Source: Theocolax elegans (lineage: Eukaryota; Arthropoda; Insecta; Hymenoptera; Cerocephalidae). From it: a stretch of 64,000 nucleotides of DNA. Every line of letters begins with the position of its first letter. Position 1 is the first letter of the stretch. A model generated the notes under the pieces. That model did not search any database. It was not told where the DNA came from and saw nothing but the letters and a program-made list of their open reading frames with translations. Location: contig CM047426.1 of NCBI GenBank assembly GCA_026168455.1, positions 54,416,749-54,480,748 of the forward strand, read 5' to 3'. The position numbers were made by a program, and so were the translations under genes. Below are positions 1 through 12,083 of this stretch, one piece after another.

Positions 1-904
1 AAATCCAGCTTGCTAATAAATCGGCTTTCCCGCAATTGGTCCAAAATATCGTCCATATTGCGCATTGGGTATGCTAATTTCTTTGTCACTTCATTTACTA
101 ACCTGTAATCAATACAAAAGCGGTATTTGCCATTTGCTTTTGGTACGATTACCGGATAGCTGCACCATGGGCTTTGCGAGGGCTCTATAATGTCTTCTCT
201 TAACATTCGATCTATTTCTTCATATCCTGCTTGAAACATTTTTGGCGAATATTTGCGGCGTGGCTGTCTTATTGGCTCTGCTCCTTGCACATCTAGCTTG
301 AGGCTCGTTAGGTTAGTCACTCCTAAGGTTTGGGCCGTTTAGGGAATTAATTCATCTAGTAAACGATGCATTTGCTCCATTTGCTCTGGGCTGGTTTGCT
401 TTAATCCTCCTATACTCGCTATGGCTGGTATGCAACTAGGATCGTTACCTTCTGGATAGAATTGGTGTATGAGACCTTTGCTTGTCCACCAGGTATCATT
501 TTCATAGTTAATACTCATATTAACTTTACGCTTAAAGTCAATTCCAAGTATGCAGTCATAATGGAGTCCATCTGCTACTTGAAATGGCATAACAACTTCG
601 TCTCCATCGATTCTTATTGTGATGTCGACAATGCCTTGGACAGGTATAACTGTACTATCTGCTACCTTGACTCCTGGGCACTGGGACGGTCTTAGCTTGT
701 GTTATAGCAGCTCGCTCATATTGCCTCCTAGGAACGATCTTGTTGCTCCATCGTCTAGGAGTGCAATCACCTTGTGGCCGTTTATTTCTAAATTGAAATA
801 ATGTCTAGGGTCAATATTGGGGACGTGTTGGATCAGGGATTCGCTCGTTGCTAACTAATATGGCTCAGACCCTTTGGGGGCTTGGGGCGAGGAAATACGG
901 GTCT
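1..904 (-). pseudogene. pol: Gypsy-A pol, repeat C: protease and start of reverse transcriptase (cut by window edge)
   Basis: This is the N-terminal part of pol, in the -1 frame relative to gag. The retropepsin active-site region (about 770-700) reads LLDDGATRSFLG, so the usual D-S/T-G is D-D-G. The C-terminal protease motif CILGIDF lies near 550. RT then begins with the conserved proline/arginine linker and the CIDYR region, and is cut off at position 1. In-frame stops are TAG at 855-857, TAA at 702-704 and TAA at 339-341, and all three recur in the other repeats. It cannot make a full polyprotein without readthrough, so I call it a pseudogene. Confidence 0.85.
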
Positions 905-2344
905 TTATCCCCTCTGGTTGTAGTTTCCCGACGTTTGGTGTGGGTTGCATTTCGTGCATTGCCTGATGTAAACGCCTGGTGTACCACACCCATGACAGCG
1001 TCGGTTTGGGCATTCCGCTGCCCAATGGCCTAATTTGTTACAGCTGTAGCACGGCTCTTTTTGTTTACGGGGATGATTGTATATAATCGGGGCTCTGGCG
1101 CTGCTGTGCTGATTGAGGCTGCTTACTGTTGGCTGCGGTTGTTGCGTTTGCTGCTCTTGCCAGTTGCTTCTGATGTTAAAATTTTTAGGCTGTTGTGCTG
1201 CTGCTTGCTGTTGGCTCGAGTTACTGCTTTTGGCTGCTTCACTATACTGCTTCCCGGGGTATTGCTGTTTGTTGCTCATTGGGGTATGCTTGGGTTGTTG
1301 GGTGTTTTTGGGAGGGTTTGGGCTAGCTATCGGGGCTGCTGGCTCTGGTGGGTTTGAGGCTTCTGTTGTGCTTTGATTTGGCTCGGTTTTTATCGCTGCT
1401 ATTTTTCGTGGCTTCGTTTGCGTGGGGTCTACATAAGCAAACCTTTGTAGCCCTGCAATCGTAATTGGCGGAGGCGGATTATATGCTTTATCTAAGTAGC
1501 GTCTAGCTTCTTCTCTCTTGCCTAATCGTTGTAGCTCGGTAAAATCATTAAAATGATGCCTTTCTATTTTTACTCGATAGCTCGGGTGCATGTTTCTATA
1601 TGCCCTATCGAGTTGCTCGTGAATGGACATTGGAGGCTTAAAACGATCAAACATCCCTCTTAACTTTTGTAGGTATGTGGCGATGTCTTCATTTGCTCCT
1701 TGCGTTCTAAGCTCTGCTGTGCGACGTAGGCTTATCTGCGTATCTTCCACTCCATATTGCGGTCTAAATGCTTCCATAAATTCGCTAAATGTTCTCCAGT
1801 TGTGTTTTTCTCTTTTAAACCAGTCGTATGATTCGTCGTCGAGTACGGCAGGTAGAGAAAGCATAATTTCTTCCGCGGTGAACTCATGCGATTCTTTGCA
1901 TTCCTCTAAGTTACGTAGGAATGTTTCAGGGTCGCCTTTTTTATTGCCCTTGAAAGATATGTGCCACCTATTGAAAATTTCGACCGTACGCTTTTCTCGT
2001 ATGAACGTTGCGTCGTCTAATCTGCTCGTTCTGTAGGTGCTGCTCAGTGGGTGTATCGTATTGTAATCGGGATGCGGCTGGCTTATAAGCTGGTTGCTAT
2101 AATATCCCGGTTGCTGCGGAGCTTGTTACGGAATGGCGCTTGCGAATGCTTGTCGTTGTGCTTGGGGAATAGGGGAATATGGAATTTCGTATGTTCTGTC
2201 AGTTAATTGCTGGGACGGGGGGGCTATATATGCATTTTGCTGCTGTGGCTGGCTGACGTATTGCACTTCATCTTCCCAATGGACGCTCAGTAAATTTCTG
2301 TTTAATTCTCTTCGTCTCGAGTCGAACTGGTTCGGTGACGTCAA
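905..2344 (-). pseudogene. gag: Gypsy-A gag core (capsid and nucleocapsid), repeat C
   Basis: The reading frame covers the retrotransposon Gag capsid region (a W-x-I-x-F-x-G block near 1970, then a leucine-rich FLRNLEE segment). Nucleocapsid follows with one normal zinc knuckle, CYSCNKLGHWAAEC, and a second, CHGCGTPGVYIRQC, in which the histidine is valine. A glutamine/proline/serine-rich linker separates them. An in-frame TAA at 2126-2128 splits the frame after the first 72 codons; the frame is open on both sides. Upstream it overlaps the N-terminal ORF by four bases in the -1 frame and has no ATG there, so a frameshift or an old indel is implied. Confidence 0.82.
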
Positions 2345-3168
2345 ATATCTCTGCTGCGTTGCTGCTGGTTGGCTTGTGGTGGGTGCTGTGACGATGGGAC
2401 GGAAGGCTGATTGCTGGATGCAGTGGAATTGTCGGGGCCGGGAATTTCGTTCAGAGTTGGTGCTTGAATAGTGTAATGTGACGTAGTGTTAACTGTTAAA
2501 TTCGATGTCGTTACGTCAGGCAGCGTGTGATAAATCTCTATATTTGGTGCATATAGTAAATTCTGGCTTGTTATTATTGGCGTTGGCGTCAGTCTGTATG
2601 CAGTCGATTGTGCTCGTGGATGATTTGTTTGCCTTCCGGTTGGACTGCTGCTTTGTTGAATTTGGCTATAAGGGGTTGATCGCTGTGTTGGCTGCGTTAT
2701 CTCTTGCATTGAAATTGGATCTGCATAGGGACCACGAATTTGTCCTGTTTCCAATTCAATGAAATTTGCTTGGCTGCTTGCTTGCTGGAGTGGGTGGGAA
2801 GATGTTGGAGGTAAAAAATTTGTTCGCTCAGATTGGGTAAGGGATAGGGATAATTCGTCTGGATTTATTGTTTCTGATTCTTGTTCATCTGCTCGAGTTA
2901 TATTTTCTTCCGAAAACTCGTCAAACCACATTTGGTCTGTTCGCGGATTCCATTGAGCTGCTGAGTCTCCGAAATTGCGTCTAATTTCATAACGAGCTAC
3001 TCTATCGCGAATAATACCTATATCGTTATCTAAATTTAAAAATGATGTTCCCGCATAGAAGACAACTCTTCCATCGGCTAATTCATTTATGGCTCGCCTA
3101 ATTATTGGTGCGCCTTGGGCTGCACTTATTCCTACTAATTTTCCGCCTAATCTAAAATTACGGGACAT
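2341..3168 (-). CDS. gag: Gypsy-A N-terminal Gag ORF, repeat C
   Basis: This 275-codon ORF starts with ATG at 3168, the first coding stretch after the leader. About 110 ordered N-terminal residues (MSRNFRLGGKLVGIS...) are followed by a long Ser/Thr/Pro/Gln-rich tail. I do not recognise a named domain. Position and composition fit the matrix-like N-terminus of an insect Gypsy Gag. It ends in TGA overlapping the next gag frame, consistent either with -1 frameshifting or with a fixed one-base change. The three copies look identical. Confidence 0.6.
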   Translation of the reverse strand: MSRNFRLGGKLVGISAAQGAPIIRRAINELADGRVVFYAGTSFLNLDNDIGIIRDRVARYEIRRNFGDSAAQWNPRTDQMWFDEFSEENITRADEQESETINPDELSLSLTQSERTNFLPPTSSHPLQQASSQANFIELETGQIRGPYADPISMQEITQPTQRSTPYSQIQQSSSPTGRQTNHPRAQSTAYRLTPTPIITSQNLLYAPNIEIYHTLPDVTTSNLTVNTTSHYTIQAPTLNEIPGPDNSTASSNQPSVPSSQHPPQANQQQRSRDI

Positions 3169-4145
3169 TTTGATCAGGACTCAGGAAAATATTTGCTTAA
3201 TTAATAGCTCTTGCTCAACAATCGAATAGCTCAATGTTTATCTGTTAAATTAATTTTAATTTATAATTAATTAGGGAAAAGCTAAAAAAAACAATGCAAG
3301 CTATCAACGAAATAATTATTTGCTTAAGCAATAAACAATAAATTTGTTTGCTCCATTAGTGCAAATCTGAATATTATTACTAGGGGAATAATACAAAAAA
3401 AAATTAATTAATTAAGCTACAGCAATCACGAAAAATAAATAATTTTGCACGGTGCGTTTAGAAATTATTTACGTTATAATTTTAAACATGCGCTAAGGGA
3501 ATAAATAATAAGCTGTTAAATTGGTTAGGGAATGCAATGGCGAAACCAAAAAAAATTTATTCGCTGCTAGTATGGGTTATATAATAAAAAAAATATGTAT
3601 AGGTTGGTTAAGGTGGAAAGCTTTAAATTACCCAATGAATGTGCGTAGGAGGGGAAAATATCGTGCTATGCTATATATAATTGTTAATGGTAAAAAAATA
3701 TAAAAAATGCAACCAATGGCGAATTTCAATATGTAGGGATGATAAGCAATTAAATAAATATATAAGCGTTCATGCGAAACATAAAGCAAATGCAAATTAA
3801 TAGCAAATTATGTAGATAAATGTGTAAATACTGTTTGTATATACGTATGCTTCATGCATACCTGCGTTATTATTATGTAATATAAAAATAAAATATTCAG
3901 TAATATCAATTATTAATAATAAAAAGAAAAATTTTTGCAACAGAAAATTATTAAGCTTCAGAAAATTAAATTATTAGCTGCTCGAAATATAATAAATTTT
4001 AATTTCTACGACACGTGGTCGTATTAAGAAAAATGGCCGTGCCTCGCCACCTCGCGTGTGTGTGCGCACGACGAACGAGAAGGAAAAATGGCTGCTCTGC
4101 GTCTCGCTAGATGCTCACAATTTTTAATCCCAAAATAAAAATTAA
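3169..4145 (-). other. Gypsy-A untranslated leader, repeat C
   Basis: About 980 bases of very AT-rich DNA lie between the primer-binding site and gag. I see no coding potential; short plus-strand frames are chance. It is the 5' leader of the element RNA, where packaging signals would be expected, but none can be identified by eye. Confidence 0.65.
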
Positions 4146-4159
4146 CACGTTGGGCGCCA
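4146..4159 (-). promoter_or_regulatory. Primer-binding site, tRNA-Lys type
   Basis: The minus strand reads TGGCGCCCAACGTG one base after the LTR end. This is complementary to the 3' end of insect tRNA-Lys (family knowledge) and would prime minus-strand DNA synthesis. It fixes both the element orientation and the LTR boundary. Confidence 0.88.
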
Positions 4160-4160
4160 A

Positions 4161-5779
4161 TGTCACGATGCACTGGGGATTAGGGTGCAGGTGATGGGGA
4201 TAATAAAAATAAGGAGTATGTAAAATAACTTAATTTAGTATCCGATGCGATTCATATAATAATCTGCTTACTTTATGTAATTATTGCGGGTGCCAGTCGC
4301 GTCCGTTACGCGGGCTCAAGCTCGGCTGAGATCGGCTCAGGAAGAGGGCAAATTTAGGAAGGCGAAATGCGGCTCACTGCGGATTGCACGAGTGCAATTT
4401 ATAATTTAAAAATCCCGAATCGTTAGCTGAATCGGTGATACTCGTCCACGACGAGTTTAATGTTGACCGACGGCGCGGCTGCGATACGCGATCGCGGGTC
4501 GAAAGCTGCTCGAATAAGAGGGGGGGGGGAGAAGGGGGAAAACCGCGATAACTCGCACACACACGGTAAGGAAGGCACGGAATTGATTATAATAAAATAA
4601 AGGAGACACAGATAAGAATGCACCAACCTTTGTTGCTACGCTGCTTTGCTCAATTGCTCCGCACAATACAAATTGGCACTCTCGCTTCACACTATCGTTA
4701 GCACACCGGATCGGACGTCGTGACGCTACGGCGATCGGAAGAGCTCTGCTCTCCTCGGCGTGGTCGACGCATTGCCCGAGTGCGCGCATGCGTCGCGACG
4801 GCCCACTTGCGGTGTGTACGCGGCCTTACTCGAGTGCGGCTTGAGTAACATGGCCGCCGCATCGTCTCGAAGTGTACGCCTCGTCCGTTCCCGCAACAAC
4901 AATGGTGTCGTTGACGACGACGTAATCTGCTTGCCAGGTAATTATTAATTTCGTTCCTTATTGTTCGCCCGTCGACTAATAATCTCGGTGATTACAGGGC
5001 TGCGGGAGGTGTGTATACACGGCACGTCGATACGGGCTCATGTGTGTTGCCGCGACCGATATCTCTTTCTCTCTCGCTCTTCTTGAAGCGCACGGCTTGA
5101 CAGGTGCAACGGCGGCTCGGGCTGCTTGGACGGACACACGGCGATATCCATGTATATGTCCATTTGGAAGACGGCTTGCTGTCTTTATTAATAATACTAA
5201 TATTGTGTGTGTGTGAGCACTTATAATGCTCACCTAACCGCTTCACAAGTCCTCTCCTATACACACTTATTTAAGTAAATGTGTGCTCCTATCTGCTCTT
5301 TTATAGTGAACATTACTACATTAACTGGTGCTTACAGGTTCCCTGGATTATTGCTGGCTGACGGACCTCCTGGCTACATTGGCTTCTTCCTCTGGCTCAG
5401 TCTTCCTTGGCTTGCTGGGTACGCTACTACTAAATTCAGGACTTGGGAGCTCGCTGTCAACACCTCAGCATGCTGCTTCATTGGCTCTTCGTCAGGCTCC
5501 TTATTAGATTACTTGAAGAGTAATCTATGCTTCGATGAACTCTTTCTGTGTCCTGCTCGGCTGCTCCCCTGTGCACCTTATTTAGTGGGCTCGGTGGTTT
5601 ATTATAGTGTTAAGGAGCTCGGTTATTGGGAGGGTGTTGCAATTATCATTATAGGCTCTTAGGGAAATTCGAGAAGGATAGGTTTGATTAGGCTTGTATG
5701 TGTGTGTGTGTGCTCGTACAGGGGAATAAGGTTTAGCTTAGTGTCGCACTATATGACATGCATTATTTGCATTGTCACA
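4161..5779 (-). repeat. Gypsy-A LTR 1 (1619 bp)
   Basis: On the minus strand the LTR starts TGTGACAATGC at 5779 and ends CATCGTGACA at 4161, giving TGT...ACA termini. A polypurine tract lies immediately upstream and a tRNA-Lys primer site one base downstream. It is long for a Gypsy LTR and contains a run of nine or more G near 4520 and short CA runs. It matches LTR2 and LTR3 except for one-base differences. A 127-codon antisense frame at 5279-5662 is treated as chance. Confidence 0.9.
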
Positions 5780-5791
5780 CTCCCCCCCACC
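5780..5791 (-). promoter_or_regulatory. Polypurine tract of Gypsy-A repeat B
   Basis: The minus strand reads GGTGGGGGGGAG directly before the LTR start TGTGACA. It would prime plus-strand DNA synthesis. It marks the 3' end of internal region B and shows that LTR1 serves as the 3' LTR of repeat B and the 5' LTR of repeat C. Confidence 0.85.
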
Positions 5792-5967
5792 AAACTATAG
5801 TTACGCGGAGACGTAACTACCACAACAAAAAAATCTATAATACCATTTGAATAAATGGATTTCGCGTTCTGTGTATGTTGGTGGGGTAAGTATGCTATCT
5901 AATAAATATAAATACTTAATAAACGCTCGATAAATCGCTCGTGCTATTTATCTCGAGGTGTAAGTGT

Positions 5968-8826
5968 TTAATCACTTACTAGCTCTACCCATTGCTCTGT
6001 GTCTGGGACTGGAATTTCACTTGGCTTTTCTATATGCTTCCTTATAAGGGCTACGGGACGGGGATTTCTGCCTAAGTTTAAAAATGCTGGGCTATATTTT
6101 GTAGAGGAGTGTATAACTGTAGTTAGCGCGAAATTGAACTCTCCGATATGTCTATCCCAATCTCGGTGGTCATCTGTTAAATAACTATTTATCATCGGCT
6201 TTATATTTCTATTAACTCGCTCTACTGGGTTGGCTTGGGCAAAATATGGCGGAATGGTGGTTTGTACTATACCGTATTGTGTTAGTCTTTCTGTTACCAT
6301 TCTATTGACGAACTCGGTCCCATTATCTGTGACAAGGTATTTGGGACAGCCCCATCTATTGATGATGAGTTCGTCAAATGCCTGTAGCACGCTTTTTGCA
6401 TCGGCTCGTCTAAGAGGCTTCATTTCAATGTATCAAGTGAATAAATTTTCAAATACAATGATGTATTTAAACCCTTGGTTTGATGGTGGTTTAGGTCCCA
6501 TTATGTCGGCTGCTACGACTGTCCATGGCTCGGTTATATTTCTCCCTTCCATTAATCCTGGAGGTGCTTGCTGGCTACTCTTATGAGCTTGGCATTCTTG
6601 GCATGTCTTGACGTAATTGCATGTATCGAAATATATGCCTGGCCAATAATAGTAAGTGGCTAGTCTAGCGTAAGTTTTATCTAAGATGGCCTGCTTGCGG
6701 CATGTAATAGGCTTCATATAGGGCTTTTTCGCGGTCGGCTTCCGGTAGAACTACTTTCCATGCATCCAAGTCGGGCATAAAGGAATCTACAAGGGGATTG
6801 GGACGATGGGCGTATAATACATTATTGGCTATTCTGAGATCGGAGTATTTATTTGGGAATTTGGCTTCGGCTCTCAGTTTCTCTTGGTACCATGGATTAT
6901 TGGTGTCTACCTTTAAGGCTGCTGTTATGGCTTCTGCTTCTTCGAAAGCTCTGGACAGTGCGTCTGGGACTTTGTGCATGGCTCCTTTTCGATGCACGAA
7001 CTTGATGTTATAGTTCTGGAATATAGTATTCCAGCGAGCTAACCTTCCAGCTGGATCTTTTAGCTTATTCAGCCAAAGGAGACTGTGGTGATCCGTAATA
7101 ACGGTAAACTGTTCACCTTGCAAGTATCCTTTAAGCCTTTCTACAGACCAGAGAACAGCCAAACACTCTTTCTCTGTAACTGTATAGTTTCGCTCGGCTT
7201 TGCTTAGCGTTCTACTTACGTAGTAGATCGGGTGTTCTTCGCCATTGATCTCCTGCGTAAGAACACCTGCTATGGCGTAATCGCTGGCATCTGTTTGGAG
7301 GGTAAAGGGATGGGAAAAATCGGGACGGGCTAAGACTGGGGCTTGGGTTAAGGTTAATTTAATTTTTTCAAATGCTTCCTGCTGCTCCTGGTGCCACTGC
7401 CATCGTACATCTTTCCTCATTAAATAATTTAACGGCGTACGGTATTTCGCTAAATCCTTTATAAATCTAGAGTACCAACCCACTAAGCCGTTGAAACGTC
7501 TTAACTGTTTCAAATTTGTTGGTGCTGGGTACTCCAGTATTGGCTTAGCCTTATCCTGGTTTGTTTGTAAACCGGACTCGTTAATTTTGTATCCGAGATA
7601 AGTGACCTCTGGACACCAAAATTCGGATTTTTCGCGGTTAATTTGCAAGTTGGCTTTGTTTAGGGCTATAAGGACTATCTTTAACCATTTCATATGCTCT
7701 TCAAATGTTTTTGCCGTGATGATGATATCATCTAAGTAGGCAGAAACATGTGGCTCCCATTCCGGTTTGATCAACTTATCCATTAGCTGCTGAAACATGG
7801 CTGGTGCGTTGGTCAAGCCGTAGGGTACACGCTTAAATTGGAACAGTCCTTTACCAGGTAGGGCAAATGCTGTTATTTCACGGCTCTCGGGTGCTAGGGG
7901 AACTTAATGATAGGCTTGTGACAAATCCAGCTTGCTAATAAATCGGCTTTCCCGCAATTGGTCCAAAATATCGTCCATATTGCGCATTGGGTATGCTAAT
8001 TTCTTTGTCACTTCATTTACTAACCTGTAATCAATACAAAAGCGGTATTTGCCATTTGCTTTTGGTACGATTACCGGATAGCTGCACCATGGGCTTTGCG
8101 AGGGCTCTATAATGTCTTCTCTTAACATTCGATCTATTTCTTCATATCCTGCTTGAAACATTTTTGGCGAATATTTGCGGCGTGGCTGTCTTATTGGCTC
8201 TGCTCCTTGCACATCTAGCTTGAGGCTCGTTAGGTTAGTCACTCCTAAGGTTTGGGCCGTTTAGGGAATTAATTCATCTAGTAAACGATGCATTTGCTCC
8301 ATTTGCTCTGGGCTGGTTTGCTTTAATCCTCCTATACTCGCTATGGCTGGTATGCAACTAGGATCGTTACCTTCTGGATAGAATTGGTGTATGAGACCTT
8401 TGCTTGTCCACCAGGTATCATTTTCATAGTTAATACTCATATTAACTTTACGCTTAAAGTCAATTCCAAGTATGCAGTCATAATGGAGTCCATCTGCTAC
8501 TTGAAATGGCATAACAACTTCGTCTCCATCGATTCTTATTGTGATGTCGACAATGCCTTGGACAGGTATAACTGTACTATCTGCTACCTTGACTCCTGGG
8601 CACTGGGACGGTCTTAGCTTGTGTTATAGCAGCTCGCTCATATTGCCTCCTAGGAACGATCTTGTTGCTCCATCGTCTAGGAGTGCAATCACCTTGTGGC
8701 CGTTTATTTCTAAATTGAAATAATGTCTAGGGTCAATATTGGGGACGTGTTGGATCAGGGATTCGCTCGTTGCTAACTAATATGGCTCAGACCCTTTGGG
8801 GGCTTGGGGCGAGGAAATACGGGTCT
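5968..8826 (-). pseudogene. pol: Gypsy-A pol, repeat B (protease, reverse transcriptase, RNase H, integrase), complete but broken
   Basis: Domain order is protease, RT, RNase H, integrase, the Ty3/Gypsy order. Visible motifs are the DDGA protease site (near 8660), RT YLDDIII (near 7730), RNase H QTDASDY (near 7290), integrase CQECQAH zinc-site cysteines (near 6600), and the D,D,E residues in AADIMGP, TDNGTEF and NPVERVNR. Breaks are TAG 8777-8779, TAA 8624-8626, TAA 8261-8263, TAA 7904-7906 (where Gypsy-B and Gypsy-C have glutamine in AYHQIP), a frameshift near 6700 after the AGHL motif, and TGA 6433-6435 (where Gypsy-B has arginine in LFTRW). Integrase stops soon after the core, so the usual C-terminal domain and basic tail are missing. 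Confidence 0.9.
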
Positions 8827-10267
8827 TTATCCCCTCTGGTTGTAGTTTCCCGACGTTTGGTGTGGGTTGCATTTCGTGCATTGCCTGATGTAAACGCCTG
8901 GTGTACCACACCCATGACAGCGTCGGTTTGGGCATTCCGCTGCCCAATGGCCTAATTTGTTACAGCTGTAGCACGGCTCTTTTTGTTTACGGGGATGATT
9001 GTATATAATCGGGGCTCTGGCGCTGCTGTGCTGATTGAGGCTGCTTACTGTTGGCTGCGGTTGTTGCGTTTGCTGCTCTTGCCAGTTGCTTCTGATGTTA
9101 AAATTTTTAGGCTGTTGTGCTGCTGCTTGCTGTTGGCTCGAGTTACTGCTTTTGGCTGCTTCACTATACTGCTTCCCGGGGTATTGCTGTTTGTTGCTCA
9201 TTGGGGTATGCTTGGGTTGTTGGGTGTTTTTGGGAGGGTTTGGGCTAGCTATCGGGGCTGCTGGCTCTGGTGGGTTTGAGGCTTCTGTTGTGCTTTGATT
9301 TGGCTCGGTTTTTATCGCTGCTATTTTTCGTGGCTTCGTTTGCGTGGGGTCTACATAAGCAAACCTTTGTAGCCCTGCAATCGTAATTGGCGGAGGCGGA
9401 TTATATGCTTTATCTAAGTAGCGTCTAGCTTCTTCTCTCTTGCCTAATCGTTGTAGCTCGGTAAAATCATTAAAATGATGCCTTTCTATTTTTACTCGAT
9501 AGCTCGGGTGCATGTTTCTATATGCCCTATCGAGTTGCTCGTGAATGGACATTGGAGGCTTAAAACGATCAAACATCCCTCTTAACTTTTGTAGGTATGT
9601 GGCGATGTCTTCATTTGCTCCTTGCGTTCTAAGCTCTGCTGTGCGACGTAGGCTTATCTGCGTATCTTCCACTCCATATTGCGGTCTAAATGCTTCCATA
9701 AATTCGCTAAATGTTCTCCAGTTGTGTTTTTTCTCTTTTAAACCAGTCGTATGATTCGTCGTCGAGTACGGCAGGTAGAGAAAGCATAATTTCTTCCGCG
9801 GTGAACTCATGCGATTCTTTGCATTCCTCTAAGTTACGTAGGAATGTTTCAGGGTCGCCTTTTTTATTGCCCTTGAAAGATATGTGCCACCTATTGAAAA
9901 TTTCGACCGTACGCTTTTCTCGTATGAACGTTGCGTCGTCTAATCTGCTCGTTCTGTAGGTGCTGCTCAGTGGGTGTATCGTATTGTAATCGGGATGCGG
10001 CTGGCTTATAAGCTGGTTGCTATAATATCCCGGTTGCTGCGGAGCTTGTTACGGAATGGCGCTTGCGAATGCTTGTCGTTGTGCTTGGGGAATAGGGGAA
10101 TATGGAATTTCGTATGTTCTGTCAGTTAATTGCTGGGACGGGGGGGCTATATATGCATTTTGCTGCTGTGGCTGGCTGACGTATTGCACTTCATCTTCCC
10201 AATGGACGCTCAGTAAATTTCTGTTTAATTCTCTTCGTCTCGAGTCGAACTGGTTCGGTGACGTCAA
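8827..10267 (-). pseudogene. gag: Gypsy-A gag core, repeat B, with a private frameshift
   Basis: It has the same capsid and zinc-knuckle layout as repeat C, including the shared TAA (10049-10051). It also has one extra T in the T-run at about 9729, which shifts the frame inside the capsid region near FKREKHNW. The other two repeats lack this insertion, so it is either the newest mutation or a homopolymer sequencing error. Confidence 0.82.
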
Positions 10268-11091
10268 ATATCTCTGCTGCGTTGCTGCTGGTTGGCTTGT
10301 GGTGGGTGCTGTGACGATGGGACGGAAGGCTGATTGCTGGATGCAGTGGAATTGTCGGGGCCGGGAATTTCGTTCAGAGTTGGTGCTTGAATAGTGTAAT
10401 GTGACGTAGTGTTAACTGTTAAATTCGATGTCGTTACGTCAGGCAGCGTGTGATAAATCTCTATATTTGGTGCATATAGTAAATTCTGGCTTGTTATTAT
10501 TGGCGTTGGCGTCAGTCTGTATGCAGTCGATTGTGCTCGTGGATGATTTGTTTGCCTTCCGGTTGGACTGCTGCTTTGTTGAATTTGGCTATAAGGGGTT
10601 GATCGCTGTGTTGGCTGCGTTATCTCTTGCATTGAAATTGGATCTGCATAGGGACCACGAATTTGTCCTGTTTCCAATTCAATGAAATTTGCTTGGCTGC
10701 TTGCTTGCTGGAGTGGGTGGGAAGATGTTGGAGGTAAAAAATTTGTTCGCTCAGATTGGGTAAGGGATAGGGATAATTCGTCTGGATTTATTGTTTCTGA
10801 TTCTTGTTCATCTGCTCGAGTTATATTTTCTTCCGAAAACTCGTCAAACCACATTTGGTCTGTTCGCGGATTCCATTGAGCTGCTGAGTCTCCGAAATTG
10901 CGTCTAATTTCATAACGAGCTACTCTATCGCGAATAATACCTATATCGTTATCTAAATTTAAAAATGATGTTCCCGCATAGAAGACAACTCTTCCATCGG
11001 CTAATTCATTTATGGCTCGCCTAATTATTGGTGCGCCTTGGGCTGCACTTATTCCTACTAATTTTCCGCCTAATCTAAAATTACGGGACAT
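10264..11091 (-). CDS. gag: Gypsy-A N-terminal Gag ORF, repeat B
   Basis: This 275-codon frame appears identical to the one at 2341-3168, with the same four-base overlap with the downstream gag frame. It begins at the first ATG after the leader. Its function is assumed from position only. Confidence 0.6.
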   Translation of the reverse strand: MSRNFRLGGKLVGISAAQGAPIIRRAINELADGRVVFYAGTSFLNLDNDIGIIRDRVARYEIRRNFGDSAAQWNPRTDQMWFDEFSEENITRADEQESETINPDELSLSLTQSERTNFLPPTSSHPLQQASSQANFIELETGQIRGPYADPISMQEITQPTQRSTPYSQIQQSSSPTGRQTNHPRAQSTAYRLTPTPIITSQNLLYAPNIEIYHTLPDVTTSNLTVNTTSHYTIQAPTLNEIPGPDNSTASSNQPSVPSSQHPPQANQQQRSRDI

Positions 11092-12068
11092 TTTGATCAG
11101 GACTCAGGAAAATATTTGCTTAATTAATAGCTCTTGCTCAACAATCGAATAGCTCAATGTTTATCTGTTAAATTAATTTTAATTTATAATTAATTAGGGA
11201 AAAGCTAAAAAAAACAATGCAAGCTATCAACGAAATAATTATTTGCTTAAGCAATAAACAATAAATTTGTTTGCTCCATTAGTGCAAATCTGAATATTAT
11301 TACTAGGGGAATAATACAAAAAAAAATTAATTAATTAAGCTACAGCAATCACGAAAAATAAATAATTTTGCACGGTGCGTTTAGAAATTATTTACGTTAT
11401 AATTTTAAACATGCGCTAAGGGAATAAATAATAAGCTGTTAAATTGGTTAGGGAATGCAATGGCGAAACCAAAAAAAATTTATTCGCTGCTAGTATGGGT
11501 TATATAATAAAAAAAATATGTATAGGTTGGTTAAGGTGGAAAGCTTTAAATTACCCAATGAATGTGCGTAGGAGGGGAAAATATCGTGCTATGCTATATA
11601 TAATTGTTAATGGTAAAAAAATATAAAAAATGCAACCAATGGCGAATTTCAATATGTAGGGATGATAAGCAATTAAATAAATATATAAGCGTTCATGCGA
11701 AACATAAAGCAAATGCAAATTAATAGCAAATTATGTAGATAAATGTGTAAATACTGTTTGTATATACGTATGCTTCATGCATACCTGCGTTATTATTATG
11801 TAATATAAAAATAAAATATTCAGTAATATCAATTATTAATAATAAAAAGAAAAATTTTTGCAACAGAAAATTATTAAGCTTCAGAAAATTAAATTATTAG
11901 CTGCTCGAAATATAATAAATTTTAATTTCTACGACACGTGGTCGTATTAAGAAAAATGGCCGTGCCTCGCCACCTCGCGTGTGTGTGCGCACGACGAACG
12001 AGAAGGAAAAATGGCTGCTCTGCGTCTCGCTAGATGCTCACAATTTTTAATCCCAAAATAAAAATTAA
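11092..12068 (-). other. Gypsy-A untranslated leader, repeat B
   Basis: An AT-rich noncoding leader between primer site and gag, matching the repeat C leader. I see no gene in it. Confidence 0.65.
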
Positions 12069-12082
12069 CACGTTGGGCGCCA
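12069..12082 (-). promoter_or_regulatory. Primer-binding site, tRNA-Lys type, repeat B
   Basis: The minus strand reads TGGCGCCCAACGTG one base after the end of LTR2, identical to the other repeats. Confidence 0.87.
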
Positions 12083-12083
12083 A

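Noticed and set aside
1061..1376. Cys/Leu-rich plus-strand frames (also near 8983 and 16906)
   Set aside because: They are the antisense of the Gln/Ala-rich Gag linker and zinc knuckles.
4374..4789. Overlapping minus-strand frames in the Gypsy-A LTR
   Set aside because: Arg/Ser/Pro-rich frames within GC-rich LTR, overlapping each other in different frames, with no domain.
5279..5662. 127-codon plus-strand hydrophobic frame, present in all three Gypsy-A LTRs
   Set aside because: Its conservation follows from LTR duplication only. It is antisense to the element, has no recognisable domain and biased LTR composition.
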